This document shows positions 15,326 through 22,925 of a stretch of DNA of 39,841 nt, one piece after another. The DNA comes from an uncultured Clostridia bacterium (GTDB lineage: Bacteria; Bacillota; Clostridia; Oscillospirales; Ruminococcaceae). The notes below the pieces were generated by a model. It had not been told where the DNA came from. It did not search any database and was given only the letters and a program-made list of their open reading frames with translations. Within the stretch, counting starts at the first letter, position 1. Each line of letters starts with the position of its first letter. The position numbers and the translations under genes were made by a program. Where the stretch lies: NCBI GenBank assembly GCA_944385925.1, contig CALWZE010000052.1:1-39841 (forward strand), written 5' to 3'.

Positions 15326-16566
15326 AATCCCTGTTGGAAATCGGCGAGGCCGCAAAGAGCGCCAAAAGGGTGCTGGCGGTCACGGATACGGAAAAGCGAA
15401 ACGCCGCGCTGCTTGCAATTGCGAGCGGGCTTCGCAAAGACGTCAAGGAGATTTTGCAGGCAAACCGGCTGGATCTGGAAAACGGCGAAAAGGCGGGACT
15501 CAGTGCGGCACTGCTGGACAGGCTTGCGTTGGATGAGGCGCGCATTGAGGGAATCTGCGCCGGTGTAGAGAAGGTTGCGGCGCTGCCGGACCCGGTCGGA
15601 AGACTTCTGGACCGGGTGACAAGACCAAACGGGCTGCGCATCGATAAAGTGTCGGTTCCGATCGGCACGATTGCTGTGATTTTTGAAGCGCGCCCCAATG
15701 TCAGTGCGGATTCTGCTGCGCTTTGTCTGAAAAGCGGCAATGCGGCGATCCTGCGCGGCGGCAAGGAAGCGATCCATTCCAATATGGCGCTTGTAAATTC
15801 CATGCGAAGCGCGGTGGAGGACGCGGGGCTGCCTGCGGACTGTATCCAGCTCGTGGAGGATACCAGCCGGCAGAGCGCGAACGAACTCATGACCCTCAAC
15901 GGCTATGTCGATCTGCTGATCCCGCGCGGCGGCCGCGGATTGATTCAGGCAGTCGTGCAAAACGCAAGCGTGCCGGTCATCGAGACCGGCGCGGGTACCT
16001 GCCATGTTTATGTGGACCGTGCGGCGGACCTCGAGATGGCGCTGAATATTCTGGATAATGCCAAAACCAGCCGCCCATCCGTCTGCAATGCCTGCGAATG
16101 CGTGCTGGTGCATCGCGAAGTCGCGCAGGCATTTCTGCCTGCAATGGCGGCGCGTCTCGCAGCGCATAATGTTGAGATTCGCGCGGATGAGCAGGCGCGG
16201 GCCATCCTGCCGCAGGCGACAGCCGCCACACAGGATGACTGGGGCAGAGAGTACAACGACTATATTCTCGCCTGCCGGATTGTGGATGACGTCGCGCAGG
16301 CGGTCGAGCACATTGCGCAGTACGGCACGGGACACAGCGAGGCAATCGTCACGGCGGACGAGCAGACAGCGGCCTATTTCCTGGCGAATGTGGACGCGGC
16401 GGCGGTTTATCACAACGCCTCTACCCGCTTTACCGACGGCGGGGAATTCGGATTGGGCGCAGAGATCGGCATTTCGACCCAAAAGCTGCATGCACGCGGC
16501 CCGCTTGGTCTCAACGAGCTGACATCCTACAAGTATATTGTGCACGGGAATGGTCAGATTCGCTGA
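15322..16566 (+). CDS. proA: Glutamate-5-semialdehyde dehydrogenase (gamma-glutamyl phosphate reductase)
   Basis: 414 residues, full family length. It reduces gamma-glutamyl phosphate to glutamate semialdehyde with NADPH, the second step of proline synthesis. Recognised stretches are VPIGTIAVIFEARPNV, LKSGNAAILRGGKEA, LIPRGGRGLI, the region SRPSVCNACECVLVH with the catalytic cysteine, and the C-terminal FGLGAEIGISTQKLHARGP. It is coupled to proB by a 4-bp ATGA overlap. proC is not in the window. Confidence 0.97.
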   Translation: MKSLLEIGEAAKSAKRVLAVTDTEKRNAALLAIASGLRKDVKEILQANRLDLENGEKAGLSAALLDRLALDEARIEGICAGVEKVAALPDPVGRLLDRVTRPNGLRIDKVSVPIGTIAVIFEARPNVSADSAALCLKSGNAAILRGGKEAIHSNMALVNSMRSAVEDAGLPADCIQLVEDTSRQSANELMTLNGYVDLLIPRGGRGLIQAVVQNASVPVIETGAGTCHVYVDRAADLEMALNILDNAKTSRPSVCNACECVLVHREVAQAFLPAMAARLAAHNVEIRADEQARAILPQATAATQDDWGREYNDYILACRIVDDVAQAVEHIAQYGTGHSEAIVTADEQTAAYFLANVDAAAVYHNASTRFTDGGEFGLGAEIGISTQKLHARGPLGLNELTSYKYIVHGNGQIR

Positions 16567-16939
16567 ACGCATTGCCGCGAAAAAGCCTGGATTCTTTGCT
16601 TGTGCGCAAAGATGACCCCGGAAGAACCGGGGCGTGTGAAAAAGCTTCGGTTTTGGACTTCGAACACAGACAGGTTGTTAAGAAAAAAGATGGTGTAAAT
16701 AAAGCCAAAGAAAGAGTGCCTGTTTATGGACGGCAGGGCAGGAAATATCAGAGAAAAACTGTCTGGCGCCTCCTGTGATGTTTGCCGGGATTACGGACTT
16801 TCAGGACTTGCCCAAGCACCGGCCAAGCCGCGGCCCGGATTTTGGGCTTTTGGACGATTCGGCTGATTGTTTAAGCATAGCTGCATCATCAAATAAAACA
16901 GAAAAAAGATTCATGAGGAGACAAAGGGAGGTATTTTGT
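16567..16939. other. Gene-free stretch between proA and the LUD gene
   Basis: Two hairpins lie close after proA: CTTTGC/GCGCAAAG (near 16598-16613) and CCCCGG-AAGAA-CCGGGG (near 16615-16632). Neither is followed by a clear T run, so no confident terminator can be named. The rest shows no gene or strong promoter. An open frame continues upstream of the LUD start but has no recognisable content. Confidence 0.4.
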
Positions 16940-17575
16940 ATGACGCCGGTCGAAAAAAGAAATCAAAAGCTGGGAGAAAAGGTCGTAAAGGCGTTGGAAA
17001 GCCGGCATTTTGAGGCGTGCTGGTGCGCAACCAAGGAAGAGGCGCTCCAAAAGGCGCTGGGATGGCTGGACAAACAGATGCAGATTTCCTATGGCGGCAC
17101 CGCGACCATGGAAGAGATCGGACTGCTTCCCTATCTGCGGGAAAACGGCTATAACCTGCTGGAACGCTCCAAGGGGAAAACGCCGGAAGAGCAGGCGGAG
17201 ATCATGCGCAGGGCGCTGCTCTGCGATACTTTCCTCATGAGCGCAAACGCAATCAGCGAGGACGGTCAGCTGGTCAATGTTGACGGGCGCGCGAACCGGG
17301 TAGCGGCGCTCTGCTTTGGTCCCAAACAGGTCATCGTGGTCGCGGGCGTCAACAAGATTGTCCGCTCGGCAGAGGACGCGGTCGTCCGGGCGCGCACCAT
17401 CGCGGCGCCGATCAATGCGCAGAGATTTGACGGAGACACTCCATGCACCAAACAGGGCGTATGCGGGGACTGCAAATCGCCCGACTGCATATGCGCGCAG
17501 ATCGTGACGACAAGACTTTGCAAACCCGCCGGCCGCATCAAGGTCATTCTGGTCGGCGAACCGCTCGGCTTTTGA
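16940..17575 (+). CDS. LUD (lactate utilisation, DUF162) domain protein with C-terminal cysteine cluster
   Basis: 211 residues. The body (SYGGTATMEEIGLLPYLRENGY, TFLMSANAISEDGQLVNVDGRANRVAAL, KQVIVVAGVNKIV) is the LUD/DUF162 fold shared with LutB and LutC, which act in lactate oxidation; the short clostridial versions have no proven role. Near the C-terminus five cysteines (169, 175, 178, 183, 185) crowd into 17 residues, a possible metal or Fe-S site. ATG 16940 is chosen over longer options because AGGGAGG lies eight bases upstream. The next gene begins three bases after its stop. No lutA or lutB partner is adjacent. Confidence 0.88.
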   Translation: MTPVEKRNQKLGEKVVKALESRHFEACWCATKEEALQKALGWLDKQMQISYGGTATMEEIGLLPYLRENGYNLLERSKGKTPEEQAEIMRRALLCDTFLMSANAISEDGQLVNVDGRANRVAALCFGPKQVIVVAGVNKIVRSAEDAVVRARTIAAPINAQRFDGDTPCTKQGVCGDCKSPDCICAQIVTTRLCKPAGRIKVILVGEPLGF

Positions 17576-17578
17576 GAA

Positions 17579-18043
17579 ATGGCAAATATTGCAGAAAAAA
17601 AGGATGCAAAGCCGCTGGACCTTGGCAGAATCCCTTCGGAAATCGCCCCCTCTTTTACCTTTCGTGCCCTGTTTATCGGCACATTCGCCGTTCTGGTTTC
17701 CTTTTTTGCGCTGTTTGTCCATGCGGAATTTCTTCCCGCGCTGATCCTGCTGCCGCTTGCGGGCTGCATTGTCTGGTGCTATTTCGGAAGCTGGTATTCG
17801 CTGCGGGCAAAAGAGCTTTACATCCATTTTGGACCTTTTCGGCGATCCATTCCCTACACTGAGATCAGGCGGATCAGCGTTCCTTTTACATACAGGAATT
17901 CTACCCTGATGGGCCTTTCTCATGACTGCATTGAACTCAAAATGCGCAGCGGCCTGATGCGGACGGTTTGCATTTCTCCGATCAAGCAATACCGGGTGTT
18001 CGATCTGATCAGCGAGCGCTGCCCGGATCTTGAAGAAAATTAA
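17579..18043 (+). CDS. Small membrane protein with bacterial PH-like domain (bPH_6/DUF1200 type)
   Basis: 154 residues. Two membrane segments (residues ~30-48 and ~52-70) are followed by YSLRAKELYIHFGPFRRSIPYTEIRRISV and a stretch with GLSHDCIELKMRSG and ISPIKQYRVFDLI, the pattern of the short PH-like domain placed on the cytoplasmic side after a hairpin of helices. Its role is unknown. It starts three bases after the LUD stop with no clear ribosome site of its own, so it probably depends on translational coupling. The LUD gene, this gene and threonine aldolase form one transcription unit. Confidence 0.75.
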   Translation: MANIAEKKDAKPLDLGRIPSEIAPSFTFRALFIGTFAVLVSFFALFVHAEFLPALILLPLAGCIVWCYFGSWYSLRAKELYIHFGPFRRSIPYTEIRRISVPFTYRNSTLMGLSHDCIELKMRSGLMRTVCISPIKQYRVFDLISERCPDLEEN

Positions 18044-18071
18044 AAGAAGAAAAAACAGGGAGTTTCATAAG

Positions 18072-19112
18072 ATGTACACCTTTATCAACGATTACAGCGA
18101 AGGCGCGCATGAGCGCATCATGGAGGCGCTCATGCGCACCAACCGGGAGCAGACCTGCGGCTATGGGGAAGATCCCTACTGTGAACAGGCGCGGGCGCTG
18201 ATTCGAAAAAAGCTGGGCGCGGAGCAGGCGGGCGTGCACTTTCTTGTCGGCGGCACCCAAACCAATACGACGGTGATTGCCGCTCTTCTGCGGCCCTATC
18301 AGGGCGTTATCGCGGCGACGACCGGACATATCAACACCCATGAGTCCGGCGCGATTGAGGCTACAGGGCATAAGGTGCTGACCATTCCGACCGACAACGG
18401 AAAAATTACCGCGCAGCAGGTTGACGCGCTGATTACGGCGCATTACGCGGACGCAACGGCTGAGCACACGGTGCAGCCGGGCATGGTGTACATCTCCAAC
18501 CCGACAGAGGTGGGCACGATTTATTCCAAAGCGGAACTGACGGCGCTGAAATCGGTATGTGAGCGGCATGGCGTTCCGCTGTTTATGGACGGTGCGCGGC
18601 TTGGCTGTGCATTGGCAAGCGCGAAAAACGACCTCTCCTGGCAGGACCTGCCGGCGCTGACCGATGTGTTCTATATCGGCGGAACCAAGATGGGCGCTTT
18701 GTTCGGAGAAGCGGTGGTGTTCAGCAACCGCGCTTTGGATAAGGATTTCCGCTACATGATCAAGCAGCGGGGAGGCATGCTGGCAAAGGGCAGGCTGCTG
18801 GGACTCCAGTTTGCCGAACTGTTCCGGGACGACCTCTATCTGGAACTTGCCAGACACGCAGACAGCTGTGCGGACCGCATCAAGCAGGGAATCGCGGCGC
18901 TGGGCTACAGCTTTTTGTCCGACTCGCCGACAAATCAGGTCTTTCCGATTTTTCCCAAAAGCCTGATCGAAGCGCTCGCGAAAGAATTTGCATTTGAGTT
19001 CTGGCAGGCAATCGATGAAGAGCGGGACGCGATACGCCTGGTCACTTCCTGGGCGACAAAAGAGGAGGAAGTGGACAATCTTCTGGCTTGTCTTGCACGG
19101 CTGAGCCGCTGA
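18072..19112 (+). CDS. Low-specificity threonine aldolase (beta-eliminating lyase family)
   Basis: 346 residues, family length. A PLP enzyme that splits threonine or allo-threonine into glycine and acetaldehyde. Residues seen: NDYSEGAHERIMEAL at the N-terminus, the HESGAIEATGHKV region, Asp173 and Arg176 in LFMDGARLG, and the PLP lysine Lys206 in YIGGTKMGALFGEA. ATG 18072 follows AGGGAG by nine bases; an upstream in-frame extension would overlap the preceding gene and is less likely. A strong hairpin terminator follows. Confidence 0.93.
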   Translation: MYTFINDYSEGAHERIMEALMRTNREQTCGYGEDPYCEQARALIRKKLGAEQAGVHFLVGGTQTNTTVIAALLRPYQGVIAATTGHINTHESGAIEATGHKVLTIPTDNGKITAQQVDALITAHYADATAEHTVQPGMVYISNPTEVGTIYSKAELTALKSVCERHGVPLFMDGARLGCALASAKNDLSWQDLPALTDVFYIGGTKMGALFGEAVVFSNRALDKDFRYMIKQRGGMLAKGRLLGLQFAELFRDDLYLELARHADSCADRIKQGIAALGYSFLSDSPTNQVFPIFPKSLIEALAKEFAFEFWQAIDEERDAIRLVTSWATKEEEVDNLLACLARLSR

Positions 19113-19187
19113 ACGATTGAAAAACAGAGCATTGGAGTTCTGCCCGCTGTGGGTGGAACCGGTAAAAAATCAAATTGCTGCAAAGCA

Positions 19188-19231
19188 GATTCTGCCGGCG
19201 CGAAGGATTCGCGCCGGCAGAATCGTTTATT
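19188..19231 (+). terminator. Terminator-like hairpin after threonine aldolase
   Basis: GATTCTGCCGGCGCGAA-GGA-TTCGCGCCGGCAGAATC, a 17-bp perfect stem followed by a weak tail GTTTATT. Confidence 0.75.
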
Positions 19232-19321
19232 GATAAGAAGGCCATTTTCCATATGCGGGAAATGGCGTGTTCCGCATTTGCAAAAAATGAGCTTACGGCA
19301 TAAAGGGAAAGGATGGGTTCG

Positions 19322-19729
19322 ATGAGAAAACAAATTGCGGCGCTGCTGATTGCCGCGCTTGTGCTGGCGCTGACCGGCTGCGGGAGTGCGCTGGACGGCG
19401 TCGAGATAGTCGAGGTGGATTCCGATATCTATTCCCAAAAGGAGATCCGCGAGGCGATGGAGGTCGCGGCGGATTACTTTAAGAAGGATTTCGGGGGCTG
19501 CACATTGACCGAGATTCGATATGCCGGAGACGAAACAGCAAAGGCATGCGAGGAGTGGGCGCAGTCGCGCAATGCGGACGAGGCGATCCTCCTGCTCTCC
19601 TCCTTTGAGGTGGGCCCGTCGGGAGGCGACGGAAGCCTTGCGCCAAACAGCACCTACACCGATTGGCAATGGGTCCTGGTAAGGGATGCCGGCGGAAAGT
19701 GGCGGCATATCGATCACGGATACGGCTGA
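19322..19729 (+). CDS. Small hypothetical lipoprotein
   Basis: 135 residues. MRKQIAALLIAALVLALTGCGS is a lipoprotein signal peptide with lipobox LTGC, so the mature protein is anchored to the outer face of the membrane. The mature part (~115 residues) has mixed alpha/beta character, ends in DAGGKWRHIDHGYG, and resembles small DUF48xx-type lipoproteins only in general style; no family is claimed. The start at 19322 gives the better spacing from AAAGGA; ATG 19313 would abut the ribosome site. It stands alone with no visible terminator. Confidence 0.75.
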   Translation: MRKQIAALLIAALVLALTGCGSALDGVEIVEVDSDIYSQKEIREAMEVAADYFKKDFGGCTLTEIRYAGDETAKACEEWAQSRNADEAILLLSSFEVGPSGGDGSLAPNSTYTDWQWVLVRDAGGKWRHIDHGYG

Positions 19730-19915
19730 CAGATAGCGGGTTGGCCGGTACTTTGGCCGGGCAGGCAAGCTGACTGTGCGCCGGATTGCCTTTCAAAAGC
19801 GAAAAATGCGCCATGGCGGATAAAAGACAATGGAAAATCGCTCGCAAATTTCCATAAAACGGCGGATTATTGGCGATTTTCTTTATTGGATAGTGACGCG
19901 CGGAAAGCAGAAAGC

Positions 19916-19921
19916 TATAAT
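19916..19921 (+). promoter_or_regulatory. -10 box before the UPF0126 gene
   Basis: TATAAT 34 bp ahead of the start. The -35 is weak (AGTGAC at 18 bp). Confidence 0.4.
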
Positions 19922-19954
19922 GAAGTAGAGAGGATTTTACTTCAGGAGGCCTTT

Positions 19955-20617
19955 ATGGATATTACCGATTCGGTGCTGCTCTTTCTTGAACTGGTCGGCA
20001 CATTGGCGTTTTCCTTTTCCGGTGCGGTCGTCGCGATACAGCGCCGGTTGGACATATTCGGCACCCTGGTGCTCGGCGTGATCACGGCTGTCGGCGGGGG
20101 CATGATTCGGGACATCACCCTCGGCGTGATTCCTCCCATGCTTTTCAGACGGCCGGTCTATGTGATTGTGGCGGCGGTCACAGCCGCTGTGGTTTTTGCC
20201 CTGTGCTATTTCCGGACGGAAGCGCTGGAAATGGTCAGCGGCGGAATCTATTCCCAGCTCATCGGCACAATGGATTCGGTCGGTCTTGGTATTTTTACGG
20301 TTGTCGGGGTCAGCGCGGCCATGCAGAACGGCTATGCGAACAGCAGCTTCCTTGCCGTAACGGTTGGCGTGATCACCGGTGTCGGCGGCGGTATGATTCG
20401 GGACCTGCTTGCAAATCGCACGCCGGTCGTGCTGCACAAGCAGGTTTATGCGGTGGCCTCTCTTGCGGGCGCTGTGCTCTATTACTGGCTGCTTCGCCTG
20501 ACCAGCATCCCGCGTTTTGCCTGCATGTTTATCGGCGCTGGGATTGTCATCCTGCTTCGTCTGCTTGCCAGCCATTTCCGCTGGGATCTTCCGGTTGTGG
20601 GCAAACGGGGTGAATAA
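19955..20617 (+). CDS. UPF0126/TRIC-type small channel or glycine transporter family protein
   Basis: 220 residues with seven predicted membrane segments. The two internal repeats are evident: GTLVLGVITAVGGGMIRDITLG and, about 90 residues later, LAVTVGVITGVGGGMIRDLLANRTP. This matches PF03458 proteins (E. coli YicG/YadS type), which are related to TRIC cation channels; a glycine-transport role has been suggested for some. Its substrate here is unknown. AGGAGG lies eight bases before the ATG. Confidence 0.9.
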   Translation: MDITDSVLLFLELVGTLAFSFSGAVVAIQRRLDIFGTLVLGVITAVGGGMIRDITLGVIPPMLFRRPVYVIVAAVTAAVVFALCYFRTEALEMVSGGIYSQLIGTMDSVGLGIFTVVGVSAAMQNGYANSSFLAVTVGVITGVGGGMIRDLLANRTPVVLHKQVYAVASLAGAVLYYWLLRLTSIPRFACMFIGAGIVILLRLLASHFRWDLPVVGKRGE

Positions 20618-20689
20618 TCGACCCGTTTTGCGGCAAAGATAGGATTGGAAACAGCGTTTCCGCAATTCTATCGAAAGGAAAACACAGCC

Positions 20690-20836
20690 ATGAATTCCAA
20701 TAATGTTACGACCGGACAGGTCCCCTCTGCGGGCACCTACAAATGCACCAACTGCGGCACTGAGATCACGATCAGCTCCGGTGATACCGTGCCTCCCTGC
20801 CCGAAGTGCAGCAACACAAGCTTTAACAAAGTCTGA
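20690..20836 (+). CDS. Tiny zinc-ribbon protein
   Basis: 48 residues. Two CxxC knuckles (Cys19/Cys22 in CTNCG and Cys37/Cys40 in CPKC) form a rubredoxin-like zinc ribbon with a GTYKC...TEITISSGDTVPPC core seen in many Firmicutes small proteins. No function is known. AAAGGAA precedes the ATG with suitable spacing. It may share a transcript with the UPF0126 gene 72 bp upstream, and it ends at a terminator. Confidence 0.82.
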   Translation: MNSNNVTTGQVPSAGTYKCTNCGTEITISSGDTVPPCPKCSNTSFNKV

Positions 20837-20855
20837 TTCGGTTTATTTTGCAAAA

Positions 20856-20902
20856 ACGCCCCGTACAGCCACCAAGGCGGTGCGGGGCGTCTTTGCGTTT
20901 TT
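20856..20902 (+). terminator. Intrinsic terminator after the zinc-ribbon gene
   Basis: ACGCCCCG pairs with CGGGGCGT (20883-20890) around a further partly paired loop, followed by a T-rich tail. The tail also contains the -35 of the next promoter. Confidence 0.7.
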
Positions 20903-20921
20903 TACGTTTTTCGGGTATAAT
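20893..20921 (+). promoter_or_regulatory. Promoter of the HD/PHP operon
   Basis: TTGCGT, 17 bp, TATAAT. It overlaps the T tail of the preceding terminator. Confidence 0.65.
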
Positions 20922-20955
20922 CCTTATCAATTACAGATAGAGCGGAAGGGAAGAA

Positions 20956-21546
20956 ATGGAAAAAACACGCTTTGAAAAACAGCTGGAATTTATTGTGGAA
21001 ATAGACAAAATGACCCACGTCCTGCGCAGGACCCTGCTGACCGACTGTTCGCGCAGGGAAAACGACGCAGAGCATTCCTGGCATATCGGCGTTATGGCGA
21101 TGATTCTGCGGGAATACGCCGAACCCGGTGTGGATGTTGCCCGGGTGGTGCAGATGTGCCTTGTGCACGATCTGATCGAGATTTACGCGGGCGATACCTT
21201 TGCCTTTGACAAACAGGCAAATCTCGATAAAACGCAGCGTGAAAAGGCAGCGGCGGACAGGCTGTACGCTCTGCTGCCTGTCGAGCAGGGGACAGAGCTG
21301 CGTGCGCTGTGGGAAGAATTTGACGCCGAGCAGACCAAAGATGCGCGCTATGCGGCGGCGATGGACCATTTGCAGCCCTTTATTCACAACTGCGTGACAG
21401 GCGGACATACCTGGAAAGAGGGAGAGGTGACCCGCGCGCAGGTGTTGGAGCGCATGCGGATCGTGCGGGAAGCAACCCCGGCGCTTTGGCCCTATGTGGA
21501 AAAGAATATTGAAAAAGGGGTCTCGGCTGGCCTGATTCGGGAATAA
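20956..21546 (+). CDS. HD-domain phosphohydrolase (YfbR/HDDC2-like)
   Basis: 196 residues. The metal site of HD hydrolases is readable: His in RRENDAEHSWHIG (~residue 34), His-Asp in CLVHDLIEIYAGDTF (~75-76), and a downstream Asp in AMDHLQPF. The early EHSW motif is typical of the YfbR/HDDC2 5'-nucleotidase group, which removes phosphate from deoxynucleoside monophosphates. Activity on dNMPs is inferred from family only. It has its own promoter and is followed after 8 bp by the PHP phosphatase, forming a two-gene operon. Confidence 0.88.
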   Translation: MEKTRFEKQLEFIVEIDKMTHVLRRTLLTDCSRRENDAEHSWHIGVMAMILREYAEPGVDVARVVQMCLVHDLIEIYAGDTFAFDKQANLDKTQREKAAADRLYALLPVEQGTELRALWEEFDAEQTKDARYAAAMDHLQPFIHNCVTGGHTWKEGEVTRAQVLERMRIVREATPALWPYVEKNIEKGVSAGLIRE

Positions 21547-21554
21547 GGAGAAAA

Positions 21555-22373
21555 ATGTTCAGTTCATTACATAATCACTGCACTTTCTGCGATGGAAAAA
21601 ACAGCGCGCAGGAGATGATCGAAGCGGCTGTGCGCGCGGGATTCACCGACTTCGGGATGTCCTGCCACTGCCACGACGAGCGATTTTCCCTGTCCATGCA
21701 GGACGAAGAGGGATACATTCGAGCGATGCGTGCGCTCTGTGCGGCGTATTCGAGCAAAATCAGAGTTTATTGCGGTATTGAACAGGACCCCATGGGCAGC
21801 ATCCGGTGTCCGGAGGCTTATGACTACGTAATTGGCTCGGTTCATGCCGTTCGTGCACCGAACGGCATGATATACAGCGTGGACAACAACGTGCAGGAGA
21901 TGGATGAGGCGCTTCGGGCTTTCGGCGGCGATGGGATGGAACTTGTACGCGCTTATTACGCACTGGTAACCGAGAATGTACGGAAGACAAAACCGGATAT
22001 TATCGGCCATTTCGATCTGATCCTGAAACTGAATAAAGACAATCGCTATTTTGCGGAAAACACACAGGCGTATCGTCAAACGGCGCTGGAAGCGCTGGAG
22101 CAGTGCGCCGCGCAGGGCGGGGTTTTTGAAGTGAACACCGGCGGCATGTACCGCGGCTACCGCGATTTTCCCTATTTGCAGGATTTCCTGCTTGTGCGGC
22201 TGCGGGAACTGGGAGCACGGGTAACCGTGAGCACAGACTGCCATGACGTGAACGGCATAGATTACGGCGTCGGCAGGGCGCTTGCGCAGATTCGGGACGC
22301 AGGATTTGATACGCTGGCAGTTTGGCACGACGGCGGCTTCGTCCAGATTCCGCTTGAAGAACTGATGCATTAA
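21555..22373 (+). CDS. PHP-domain phosphatase, histidinol-phosphatase (HisK) type
   Basis: 272 residues. Metal-binding PHP motifs are present: HNHCTFCDG at the N-terminus, CHCHDER (~37-40), YCGIEQD (~73), IGSVHAVRAP (~95), IIGHFDLILK (~155) and STDCHDVNGI (~228). The layout fits the histidinol-phosphatase family; no other his gene is near, so another phosphomonoester may be the substrate. Preceded by AAGGAG and coupled to the HD hydrolase. Confidence 0.88.
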   Translation: MFSSLHNHCTFCDGKNSAQEMIEAAVRAGFTDFGMSCHCHDERFSLSMQDEEGYIRAMRALCAAYSSKIRVYCGIEQDPMGSIRCPEAYDYVIGSVHAVRAPNGMIYSVDNNVQEMDEALRAFGGDGMELVRAYYALVTENVRKTKPDIIGHFDLILKLNKDNRYFAENTQAYRQTALEALEQCAAQGGVFEVNTGGMYRGYRDFPYLQDFLLVRLRELGARVTVSTDCHDVNGIDYGVGRALAQIRDAGFDTLAVWHDGGFVQIPLEELMH

Positions 22374-22442
22374 GCAGAAACGGCTGTGAAAAACGCTGGG
22401 GGAGCCGCATAAGACGGCAAAGGGCTTCTAATAGGCTTTTAT

Positions 22443-22543
22443 TATTGAAGAGGGACCTGCGGGCTTTAAGAGAAAACTTTGCGCGGGAGCACTCTTCAAT
22501 AGTTTTCTGAAGGCTAAAAAATATTGTGGAAAGTTTTTTAGCC
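22443..22543. other. Structured intergenic element of unknown kind
   Basis: Three complementary pairs fall within 100 bp: ATTGAAGAG (22444-22452) with CTCTTCAAT (22492-22500); AGAAAACT (22471-22478) with AGTTTTCT (22501-22508), interleaved with the first pair; and GGCTAAAAAA (22512-22521) with TTTTTTAGCC (22534-22543). The first two are either mutually exclusive or pseudoknotted. The surrounding stretch (22374-22733) has no credible gene. Strand and function are unknown. Confidence 0.5.
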
Positions 22544-22733
22544 GCGAGGAGATTGCACAGGGTAAAATCCGGTTCCGGAGCGGCGGACGCAGGCCGTTTA
22601 TGCCGGGCAAGTGTAAACCGATTGCCCGATTTGGACGAACCAGCTATATTCCGGCTAAGTCATGGAAGATTTGCAATTGCCCGTTCTATAGAAATTGTGA
22701 GCAATGAAAATCAGCGAGAAAGCCGGCTTTCTA

Positions 22734-22763
22734 TTGACGCGGCAGTTTTCGGAGAAGTATAAT
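22734..22763 (+). promoter_or_regulatory. Strong promoter upstream of the lar operon
   Basis: TTGACG, 18 bp, TATAAT. Transcription would begin near 22770, about 155 nt ahead of larE. Confidence 0.75.
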
Positions 22764-22773
22764 AAAACAAATC

Positions 22774-22861
22774 GCCGCTTCACGAAGAAGCGGCCGCGCA
22801 AAGCCACGAAGGCAATGGCGGTTTCCCTTGGAAACCGTCTGTTTTCGTGGCTTTTTATTTT
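22774..22861 (+). ncRNA. Leader RNA with hairpin and intrinsic terminator ahead of larE
   Basis: Directly after the promoter come two structures. The first is GCCGCTTC-ACGAA-GAAGCGGC (22774-22794). The second is a long hairpin: outer stem AAAGCCACGAA/TTCGTGGCTTT (22800-22810 with 22844-22854), a small internal loop, and an inner 10-bp stem GGCGGTTTCC/GGAAACCGTC (22817-22826 with 22830-22839), ending in TTTTTATTTT. Either this is a ~90-nt small RNA, or an attenuator that must be read through to express larE. No second promoter was seen between it and larE. The pentamer ACGAA occurs in the loop of the first hairpin and in the 5' arm of the terminator. Confidence 0.6.
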
Positions 22862-22925
22862 ACTAGAAACAGGCGCGGATGCCGGCCCAAAACACAGCGG
22901 CGGGCGCCGCGCGGCAAGGAGAAAC

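Noticed and set aside
16567-16939. T-box or riboswitch leader ahead of the LUD gene
   Set aside because: Two small hairpins are present, but no specifier loop, T-box sequence or terminator/antiterminator pair could be found.
22774-22813. Guanidine-II (mini-ykkC) riboswitch because of two ACGA-containing loops
   Set aside because: The loops have five rather than four bases, the second stem has only 3 bp, and lar genes are not known guanidine targets; kept only as a remark.
22704-22925. N-terminal extension of larE by 74 codons
   Set aside because: The added part contains the promoter, a hairpin and a terminator; ATG 22926 has AAGGAG and matches the LarE N-terminus.
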